Assembly: GCF_002252705.1 (NCBI RefSeq)
Contig: NZ_NQLA01000021.1
Location: 1 to 50,626 of the forward strand
DNA length: 50,626 nt
Source: Vulcanococcus limneticus LL
Lineage (GTDB): Bacteria; Cyanobacteriota; Cyanobacteriia; PCC-6307; Cyanobiaceae
Reading direction: 5' to 3'
Part shown: in pieces, positions 44,306 through 50,626 of the stretch
Numbering within the stretch: the first letter of the stretch is position 1
How the letters are laid out: each line of letters opens with the position of its first letter
Notes under the pieces: model-generated
Seen by the model: only the letters and a program-made list of their open reading frames with translations
The model's database searches: none
Told to the model about the DNA's origin: nothing
Made by a program: the position numbers and the translations under genes

Positions 44306-45097
44306 ATGCCTCAGCTGCTGCTGCGCGGCACGGGGCTCGGCGAGGTGCGGGCGGTGCTGTTCGACAAGGACGGCACCCTCAGCGTCAGCGAGCCCCAGCT
44401 GATCACCCTGGCCACGGCCAGGGTTTTGTTTTGCCTGGAACGGGTGGCGGTCCCTCTGCGCCCATCCCTGCAGGATCTGCTGGAGCGGGCCTATGGCCTG
44501 CGCCAGGGTGGCGACTCCCTTTGCCCCGCCGGCACCACGGCGGTGGCCAGCCGCGACCACAATCTGATCTCCACCGCCACGGCCCTGGTGCAGGTGGGCC
44601 TGGGCTGGCCCGAGGCCCTGGCCCTCAGCGAGGAGGTGTTCGCCGAGGCTGACCGCGCCGATGCCCGCCGGGCCGCGTCTAGGGCCTCCGGGGGCGGGGC
44701 CACCAGTGCCACCACCGAGGCTCTGGTGCCGATGCTGGAGCGCCTTCAGGCCGCTGGCGTGATCTGCGCGGTGATCAGCAACGACGACATCGCCGGCATC
44801 GAGCACTTCCTGGCCAGCCACGGCCTGGGGCGCTTCTTCGCCGGGTTCTGGAGCGCCGAGCACCGGCCCCGCAAGCCCGATCCCGCCGCGGTCCATGGCC
44901 TGTGTGCCCAGCTGGGACTGGAGGCGCGCCACTGTGCCCTGATCGGCGATGCCAACAGCGACCTGCGCATGGCGGTCGCGGCCGGCATCCCCCACCAGCG
45001 GGCCCTGGGCTATACCGCCGCCTGGAGCAGTCCGCCGCCGCTGGCGGAGCCCCACCCACTGATCCACCACTGGAGCGAGCTGCAGGCGGGGGCCTGA
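44306..45097 (+). CDS. HAD family hydrolase
   Basis: This 263-residue haloacid-dehalogenase-type phosphatase has motif I DKDGT (20-24; D20 is the nucleophile and D22 the acid/base), motif II VISND near 153-157, a lysine in HRPRKPDP near 182-189, and motif IV IGDANSD near 208-214. The helical cap lies between motifs I and II, as in class I members. Layout resembles phosphoglycolate phosphatase or Pi-transfer enzymes, but the substrate cannot be read from sequence. It lies 14 bp after rpsA and 79 bp before metK. Confidence 0.9.
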   Translation: MPQLLLRGTGLGEVRAVLFDKDGTLSVSEPQLITLATARVLFCLERVAVPLRPSLQDLLERAYGLRQGGDSLCPAGTTAVASRDHNLISTATALVQVGLGWPEALALSEEVFAEADRADARRAASRASGGGATSATTEALVPMLERLQAAGVICAVISNDDIAGIEHFLASHGLGRFFAGFWSAEHRPRKPDPAAVHGLCAQLGLEARHCALIGDANSDLRMAVAAGIPHQRALGYTAAWSSPPPLAEPHPLIHHWSELQAGA

Positions 45098-45176
45098 GGA
45101 CGGCCTGCATGGCCGGCTACACCGAAGCCGCCGAGCCGAGGGATAGGCTGATTCCTCTTTTTGGCGCACGGAAGGC

Positions 45177-46439
<1,263 letters not shown>

Positions 46440-46483
46440 GCTCAGCGGCGCTGGCCCCCTTTTCGGCGACCCTGTCGGCACCC

Positions 46484-47839
46484 CTGGCTGAACCCAGCCC
46501 CCTAGCCCTCGGCATCGACCTCGGCAGCAGCGGTTTGCGGCTGGCCCTGGTCGAAGCGGGGGGGGGGCCTGTGGTGGAGCTTGCGGCGGACTATCCACTC
46601 CCGTTTGAGGATCCCGAGGGCTGGCGGCAGGGGCTGATTGCCCTTTGCGGCAAGCTGCCGACTGAGCTGCGGCGTCGGGTGGCGGCCCTGGCGCTGGATG
46701 GCACCTCCGGCACGCTGCTGCTCTGCCGGCCCGATGCCTCCCGGCCGGCCGGGAGCCTCGGTCTGGCCCTGCCGTATCACCAGGCCTGCCCTGAGCAGGC
46801 GCCGGCGGCGCTGGCCCTCAGCGGCGGCAGCGGATCGGCCGCCAGTGCCAGCGGCAGCCTGGCCCGAGCACTCCGTCTCCTGGCCGAAGCTGAGGCGGAG
46901 GGGTTGGATGGCCCCTGGCTGCTGCGCCACCAGGCCGACTGGCTGATGGGCTGGCTGCTGGCGGACTGGCGCTGGGGCGAGGAGGGCAACAACCTGCGCC
47001 TGGGCTGGGATCTGCAGCGCCAGTGCTGGAGCGGCACCATCGCCCAGCAGGCCTGGCGGGCGGCCCTGCCCCAGCTCGTGCCCAGTGGCAGCGTGCTCGG
47101 AGCCCTGGCGCCTGCGGCGGCTCACCAGCTCGGGCTGCCGCTGGCTTGCCGGGTGGTGGCTGGGAGCACCGATGCCAACGCCGGTGTGCTGGCGGCCGAT
47201 CCCCGGCCCGGCGATGGCATCGCCGTGCTCGGCACCACCCTGGTGCTCAAGCAGTTCTGCGAGCGGCCGATCCAGGGGCCGGGCCTCAGCTGCCACCGGG
47301 TGGCGGGCCGCTGGCTGGTGGGCGGGGCCTCCAATGCCGGCGGCGGCGTGCTGCGCCAGTTCTTCAGTGACGCCCAGCTCGCCGAACTCAGCCGCCAGGT
47401 CGACCCACGCCGCCCCAGTGGGCTGGGCCTGCGCCCCCTGCCGCGCCCCGGTGAGCGCTTCCCGGTGGACGATCCGACCCTGGAGCCGGTGCTGGAGCCA
47501 CGGCCCGTGAGCGATGCGCTCTATCTGCAGGGCCTGTTGGAGGGGCTGGCCGCTATCGAGGCCGAGGGCTGGCGGCGCCTGGCCGAGCTGGGGGCGCCGC
47601 CGCTGCAGCGGGTGCTCAGTATCGGCGGCGGCGCCCGCAATCCCCAGTGGCGGGTCCTGCGCCAGCGCCTGCTGGGGGTGCCGGTGCTGAATCGCCCCCA
47701 CTGCAGCGCCGCCCTAGGCATGGCGAGCCTGGCCGCTGCCGCCCTGGCCGCTACTCCGGCCGCCACTGCTCCAACCGCTGCGGAGGCCCTGGCGCTGCCG
47801 GACCGTCAGGATGGGGTCAAGCCGCCGCCCCCGCCATGA
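46484..47839 (+). CDS. FGGY-family carbohydrate kinase with no canonical start at its N-terminus
   Basis: The C-terminal part is a clear FGGY sugar kinase: GSTDANAGVLA near 224-234, GTTLVLK near 249-255 and VLSIGGGARNPQW near 374-386. The phosphate-binding GIDLGSSGLR, essential at the N-terminus, is encoded at 46511-46540, but the first ATG/GTG/TTG in frame is the TTG at 46535, inside this motif. The frame is open upstream through the end of metK with no ATG, GTG or TTG from at least 46301. I place the start at CTG 46484 (LAEPSPLALGID…, 451 residues), as an inference. A run of ten G at 46558-46567 lies in frame. Related cyanobacterial kinases act on D-ribulose or xylulose; the substrate is unknown here. 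Confidence 0.8.
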   Translation: MAEPSPLALGIDLGSSGLRLALVEAGGGPVVELAADYPLPFEDPEGWRQGLIALCGKLPTELRRRVAALALDGTSGTLLLCRPDASRPAGSLGLALPYHQACPEQAPAALALSGGSGSAASASGSLARALRLLAEAEAEGLDGPWLLRHQADWLMGWLLADWRWGEEGNNLRLGWDLQRQCWSGTIAQQAWRAALPQLVPSGSVLGALAPAAAHQLGLPLACRVVAGSTDANAGVLAADPRPGDGIAVLGTTLVLKQFCERPIQGPGLSCHRVAGRWLVGGASNAGGGVLRQFFSDAQLAELSRQVDPRRPSGLGLRPLPRPGERFPVDDPTLEPVLEPRPVSDALYLQGLLEGLAAIEAEGWRRLAELGAPPLQRVLSIGGGARNPQWRVLRQRLLGVPVLNRPHCSAALGMASLAAAALAATPAATAPTAAEALALPDRQDGVKPPPPP

Positions 47840-47955
47840 ACGACCGCCTGCGCTCCTGGATCTCGATGGCGATCTTCGTGGTGCTGGCGGGCTACGTGGG
47901 CTTCAGCGCCCTGCGGCTGGGGCTGCTGCTCTGGCAGCGCTTCGGGGCGGCTTGA
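47836..47955 (+). CDS. 39-residue single-helix membrane protein
   Basis: A small frame begins at ATG 47836, overlapping the kinase stop as ATGA, and ends at TGA 47953-47955. The peptide starts MNDRLRSWISMAIFVVLAGY and ends LWQRFGAA: a short basic N-terminus, a hydrophobic segment from about 9 to 34 with one Arg (LRLG) inside, and a short tail. Overlap with the kinase implies translational coupling. The shape is like that of small thylakoid or photosystem-associated peptides, but I do not recognise a family. Confidence 0.65.
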   Translation: MNDRLRSWISMAIFVVLAGYVGFSALRLGLLLWQRFGAA

Positions 47956-48056
47956 ACCCGCACGGGCTCGGCGCCCGGGCCTTGGCTCTAGCCGGTGCAG
48001 ACGACCTCGCCTGCCGCTCCCGGTCCCAGAATTGGGGAACTCCATCCCCCCAGCCC

Positions 48057-48338
48057 ATGGCCGCCGACCCCCTCACCCCCGCCGTGAGCGATCGGATCTG
48101 CAAGCACATGAACGAGGACCATGCCGAGGCGGTGCTGTCCTATGCCCGCCATTACGGGGGGGTGAGCAGCGCCAGCGCGGCCCGCATGCTCGCGGTGCAG
48201 CCCGAGGCGATGCACCTGGAGGTGGACGGCCAGCCGGTGCGGGTGGCCTTCGACCACACCCTCAGCGACAGCGAGGACGCCCACCGCACCCTGGTGACCA
48301 TGTTGCGGGCCCTGCCCCGGCCCGAGACCCCGGCCTGA
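48057..48338 (+). CDS. DUF2470 domain protein
   Basis: The 93-residue product matches the DUF2470 family: ICKHMNEDHAEAVLSYARHYGG near 14-35 is its hallmark, followed by a strand-rich end (MHLEVDGQPVRVAF). The domain occurs alone in cyanobacteria and attached to heme-oxygenase-like or pyridoxamine-oxidase-like folds elsewhere, where it is linked to heme or iron handling. A role here is not established. ATG 48057 is the start; it lies 101 bp after the 39-residue gene and 59 bp before comF. Confidence 0.85.
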   Translation: MAADPLTPAVSDRICKHMNEDHAEAVLSYARHYGGVSSASAARMLAVQPEAMHLEVDGQPVRVAFDHTLSDSEDAHRTLVTMLRALPRPETPA

Positions 48339-48397
48339 GGGGATCTCCCCGGCGCGTTCCCGGGAACCCTGGTGGCAGTTCCGTCGTTGGGCCCACC

Positions 48398-49186
48398 ATG
48401 CTGCTGCAGCTGCTCCGGGGCGCCCTCGCCCTGATCAGCGACCTCCGCTGCCCCCTCTGCGGTGGCGCACGGGACCCGTCGCTGCGGGGTGGGGATGGCG
48501 GCGATCCGGGCTTCTGTGCTGGTTGTCGCGCCGAGCTGGCCCTGCCGGCCGGAGGCCTGCGGGCCGAGGTCGAGGGGTTGGCCCCTCCAGCGCAACCCCT
48601 CCCCTGGCGGGCGCTCGCTGTCTACGACGGCGCCTTCCGTCGGGTGTTGCTGCATCAGCGCCAGGCCCCCGCGCCTGCGGTGCTGGCCGAGCTGGCTGCG
48701 GCTCTAGTCGCGTTGCTGTTCCACGAGGGGGGCAGCCGCCAGCGGCCGCTGCTGCTGGTGCCGATTCCCAGCTGGAAGCGCCGTGCCAATCCGCTCGCCG
48801 CCCAGCTGAGCCAGGCGATGGCCCGTCACCCCAGCGTGATCCTGCTGCCCCTGCTGGAGCGCAGTCGTCCCACCGTGGGCCAGCACCACCTCGGCCGGGA
48901 TCTGCGCCTGCGCAACCAGTGCGGCTCATTTCGGCTGGCCCCGGCCGGGCGGGCCGTCCTGCCGCGCTGGCGGCGCCAGCCGTTGTGGCTGCTCGACGAC
49001 ATCCTCACCACGGGCGCCACCGCTCAGGCCGCTGCCCAGGCCCTGGAGGCCCAGGGCCTGGAGGTCGCGGGACTGGCCTGCCTGGCCCGCACCCCGGAGC
49101 GCCGGCTGGGGAACGTCGTGCCCTACTATCCCGGAGTCGCGAAGGCGACGGGCCGGGATAGCTCAGTTGGTAGAGCAGGCGATTGA
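48398..49186 (+). CDS. comF: ComF family protein (phosphoribosyltransferase-like)
   Basis: ComF-type proteins take part in DNA uptake in transformable bacteria. The 262-residue protein has an N-terminal zinc-finger-like set of cysteines, C18, C21, C40 and C43, and a PRTase domain with LLDDILTTGAT (D200-D201), the PRPP-binding loop. VPIPSWKRRANPLA near 123-136 and LLERSRPTVGQHHLGRD are also typical. The frame has no stop before the neighbouring tRNA gene: the last 11-12 codons lie inside tRNA-Phe and the TGA is its anticodon-loop sequence. Family members normally end about 10-15 residues earlier, so the tail is probably a read-in. Confidence 0.87.
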   Translation: MLLQLLRGALALISDLRCPLCGGARDPSLRGGDGGDPGFCAGCRAELALPAGGLRAEVEGLAPPAQPLPWRALAVYDGAFRRVLLHQRQAPAPAVLAELAAALVALLFHEGGSRQRPLLLVPIPSWKRRANPLAAQLSQAMARHPSVILLPLLERSRPTVGQHHLGRDLRLRNQCGSFRLAPAGRAVLPRWRRQPLWLLDDILTTGATAQAAAQALEAQGLEVAGLACLARTPERRLGNVVPYYPGVAKATGRDSSVGRAGD

Positions 49187-49224
49187 AAATCGCCGTGTCC
49201 CCAGTTCAAATCTGGGTCCTGGCA
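49152..49224 (+). tRNA. tRNA-Phe (GAA)
   Basis: The 73-nt cloverleaf has acceptor GCCGGGA (49152-49158) paired with TCCTGGC (49217-49223, one G-U) and discriminator A at 49224. The anticodon stem GGCGA/TCGCC holds loop TTGAAAA with anticodon GAA at 49185-49187. D-arm GCTCAGTTGGTAGAGC and T-arm sequence are canonical. No CCA is encoded. Its 5' half overlaps the comF frame by 35 bp. Confidence 0.95.
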
Positions 49225-49252
49225 TCTCCCCAATCCTCCGCTGATTCCCCAG

Positions 49253-49316
49253 CCCCTGCGGTCTGGGCTTCGCGCACCCCTGGATCCCGCCGATCACCGC
49301 AGGGGTTTGTTGTTCT
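49253..49316 (+). terminator. Possible terminator after tRNA-Phe
   Basis: CCCCTGCGG (49253-49261) pairs exactly with CCGCAGGGG (49297-49305) across a 35-nt loop and is followed by TTTGTTGTTCTT. The long loop makes it weaker than a classical terminator, but the position and the T-rich tail suggest the end of the tRNA transcript. Confidence 0.45.
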
Positions 49317-49331
49317 TCCCCCCCAGCGCTG

Positions 49332-49568
49332 ATGCCTCTGCCCTTTCTGGACAAGGACGGCCAGCTGTTCAACAACGCCGACAGCTTTGCGATGGCCTTT
49401 GATGAGGCCTGGAAGCGTCATGACCAACAGCAGCCCGGTCATGGCCTGGTCGCCTCCGAGAAGCTGGAGCGCATCCTCGAGGCCTGCGCCAACCACCCCT
49501 TCATGCAGAGCGATCCGGCCATGGCCCGCCAGGTGGCCGCCTTCCGCATGCGTCTGCTGGGCTTCTGA
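49332..49568 (+). CDS. Small hypothetical protein, 78 residues
   Basis: The product starts MPLPFLDKDGQLF and is soluble, mostly helical and rich in Asp, Glu, Lys and Met. There is no signal peptide, cysteine motif or known domain. It lies between tRNA-Phe and cpcT on the same strand with short gaps, and its codon use fits its neighbours, so it is likely real. I do not recognise a function; a small conserved cyanobacterial protein is the simplest reading. Confidence 0.68.
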   Translation: MPLPFLDKDGQLFNNADSFAMAFDEAWKRHDQQQPGHGLVASEKLERILEACANHPFMQSDPAMARQVAAFRMRLLGF

Positions 49569-49603
49569 GCGGCCTCGGTCGGGATGCCCATAGGATCCCC
49601 GCC

Positions 49604-50197
49604 ATGACCAGTCCCCTCGCCCGCCTGCTGCGCCAGTTGAGCGCCGGCTTCAGCAACCAGGCCCAGGCCTTTGAGAATCCACCCCTCTACGCCCACATCC
49701 TGGTGAAGTTCCGGCCCCTGCCGCAGCTGCCCCCCGGCTCGCTGCTGCTGGAGCAGTCGTACGCCATCAACCCGGCCGCCCCCTACCGCATCCGGGTGCT
49801 TCGGGCCGAACAGGGCGAGACCGGCCTGATCATCCACAACCAGGCCCTCCACGACGAGCAGCGCTTCTGGGGGGCCGTGGACGACCCGGCAAGGCGTGAG
49901 CTGATCGACGCCACGGACCTCAGGCCCCTGGAGGGGTGTGCCTACCTGGTGCGTGAGACCGCCGGCGGCTTTCTGGGGGAGGTGGAGCCCGGTTGCCGCT
50001 GTCTGGTGGAGCGCAAGGGTGCCCGCTCCTATCTGGTGAGTAGCTTCGAGCTCGATGGCCAGGGCATGCGCACCATTGACCGGGGGCATGACCCCGAGAC
50101 CCACGAACAGCTCTGGGGCTCCCTGGCCGGCCCCTTCGAATTCGAGCGCACCCACGACTACAGCGAGGAGATTCCCGCCGATTGGCTGGCGGGCTGA
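49604..50197 (+). CDS. cpcT: Phycobiliprotein lyase CpcT/CpeT family
   Basis: CpcT/CpeT lyases attach or chaperone bilins on phycocyanin (Cys-153 of CpcB) or phycoerythrin. The 197-residue length fits. Motifs are QAFENPPLYAHILVKFRPLP near 20-39, LEQSYAINPAAPYRIRV near 48-64, and GCRCLVERKGARSYLVSSFEL near 129-149, the last in the beta-barrel wall. CpcT rather than CpeT is likelier if the strain lacks phycoerythrin, but this cannot be settled here. It is followed by a strong hairpin and then a phycobilisome linker fragment, so this is a phycobilisome locus. Confidence 0.9.
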   Translation: MTSPLARLLRQLSAGFSNQAQAFENPPLYAHILVKFRPLPQLPPGSLLLEQSYAINPAAPYRIRVLRAEQGETGLIIHNQALHDEQRFWGAVDDPARRELIDATDLRPLEGCAYLVRETAGGFLGEVEPGCRCLVERKGARSYLVSSFELDGQGMRTIDRGHDPETHEQLWGSLAGPFEFERTHDYSEEIPADWLAG

Positions 50198-50220
50198 ACC
50201 GGACCTTGCCGGTCATTTCT

Positions 50221-50255
50221 TCGCAGAGCTTCATCGAAGCAGTGAAGCTCTGTGA
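50221..50255 (+). other. Strong hairpin between cpcT and the linker fragment
   Basis: CAGAGCTTCA (50224-50233) pairs exactly with TGAAGCTCTG (50243-50252); adding a G-U and two more pairs gives 13 bp (50221-50255) around a 9-nt loop. No T-run follows. It may be a processing or stabilising element between cpcT and the next gene, or part of a leader. Confidence 0.6.
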
Positions 50256-50332
50256 GGTCTTGGGGCGGTAGGCCTATTTGCTCATCGGCTGTTTCTAAGT
50301 TCTCGGCTGGTTCGTCCTTCCCCCTGCCGTTC

Positions 50333-50536
50333 ATGGCTCTGCCCCTGCTGGCGACCCGGCCGATCACCCAGAACGCCCGAGTCAACAACTTTCCCATCGG
50401 CAACGATGAGGCCCCCCGCACCCAAGTGGATGTGGATGAGGTGATCGAGCGTGCCTATCGCCAGATCTTTTTTCACGCCTTCAAGGTGGATCGTGAACCG
50501 ATCCTGGAAATGCAGCTGCGCCATGGCGACACTTGA
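50333..50536 (+). pseudogene. Truncated phycobilisome linker (rod or rod-core type)
   Basis: The 67-residue frame begins [20 protein letters not shown] and includes [19 protein letters not shown] and LEMQLRHGD, the start of the conserved PBS linker (pfam00427-type) domain as in CpcG. In complete linkers about 100 more residues of this domain follow (TVRDFIRGL…), but here a TGA occurs at 50534-50536, and none of the three frames downstream continues the domain. So the gene looks broken by truncation or deletion. Whether the fragment is still made is unknown. An unrelated open frame (…SVQGIQQQTALAIRSVIA) runs off the window edge. Confidence 0.7.
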
Positions 50537-50573
50537 TTACCCATAAGGCTCCGCGACCCTGAGATCCCTTTCG

Positions 50574-50626
50574 GTGCAAGGCATACAGCAACAGACTGCA
50601 TTGGCGATCCGTTCGGTCATCGCCGC
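50574..50626 (+). CDS. Possible start of a further gene at the window edge (partial)
   Basis: After an in-frame TAA at 50544-50546 a frame is open to the end of the window. It contains GTG at 50574 followed by QGIQQQTALAIRSVIA. With only about 17 codons no family can be assigned, and neither start nor reality is certain. The sequence after the truncated linker could equally be non-coding. Confidence 0.25.
   Translation, partial: MQGIQQQTALAIRSVIA

Noticed and set aside
45098-45176. SAM riboswitch upstream of metK
   Set aside because: The 79-bp leader lacks the conserved helices and core sequence of the SAM riboswitch classes I know; only weak stems are present.
46558-46567. Frameshift in the FGGY kinase at the G10 tract
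   Set aside because: The frames before and after the run both give kinase-like sequence, so the length as given is in frame; only variability of the tract remains possible.

Overview
This window is a chromosome segment of a high-GC unicellular picocyanobacterium, most likely of the Synechococcus/Cyanobium group. The evidence is photosystem I (psaA, psaB) and photosystem II genes (psbB, psbT, psbM), a CpcT/CpeT bilin lyase, a fragment of a phycobilisome linker, a single-subunit glutamate synthase of the ferredoxin type, dapL (the LL-diaminopimelate route to lysine) and an Sll0418-like MPBQ methyltransferase. Genes are packed tightly, with many start/stop overlaps. I see no insertion sequence, prophage, CRISPR array or rRNA. 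Two tRNA genes are present: Pro-CGG and Phe-GAA.

Layout. 1-1.3 kb: a gene-poor left edge and a sterol-desaturase-like hydroxylase without a convincing start. 1.3-3.8 kb (minus): dapL-clpS-CPBP protease. 3.9-9.9 kb (plus): a large B12-binding radical SAM protein, then, behind a 463 bp leader region, rne-rnhB. 9.9-13.1 kb: a DUF1997 protein (minus), pheA (plus), and a Lon-substrate-binding-domain gene plus an MPBQ methyltransferase (minus). 13.2-18.5 kb (minus): an IscA-like gene and the str operon rpsL-rpsG-fusA-tuf-rpsJ, closed by a strong terminator. 18.6-26.3 kb: an exported phosphodiester-glycosidase-like protein (minus), glutamate synthase (plus), lipA (minus) and tRNA-Pro. 26.4-30.0 kb (minus): a lipoprotein gene overlapping a CbiG-CobJ fusion. 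30.1-35.1 kb: psaA-psaB with a long leader and a strong terminator.

35.1-38.7 kb (minus): thioesterase, dprA, prmC, tsaC and a 55-residue membrane protein. 38.7-42.5 kb: a tandem universal stress protein converging on psbM, a [2Fe-2S] protein divergent from psbB-psbT, and a terminator. 42.6-48.4 kb (plus): nrdR, rpsA, a HAD phosphatase, metK, an FGGY kinase, a 39-residue membrane protein and a DUF2470 protein. 48.4-50.6 kb: comF running into tRNA-Phe, a small conserved-looking protein, cpcT and a truncated phycobilisome linker at the right edge.

The window is mostly core housekeeping (translation, RNA decay, nitrogen assimilation, cofactor synthesis) interleaved with photosystem genes. The less ordinary points are: an FGGY kinase whose nucleotide-binding motif lies upstream of any ATG/GTG/TTG, a comF frame that ends inside a tRNA anticodon loop, a linker gene cut off after 67 residues, a strong hairpin at the predicted 5' end of the rpsA mRNA, and several tiny membrane-protein genes coupled to larger ones. 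No clearly new multi-gene system was found.
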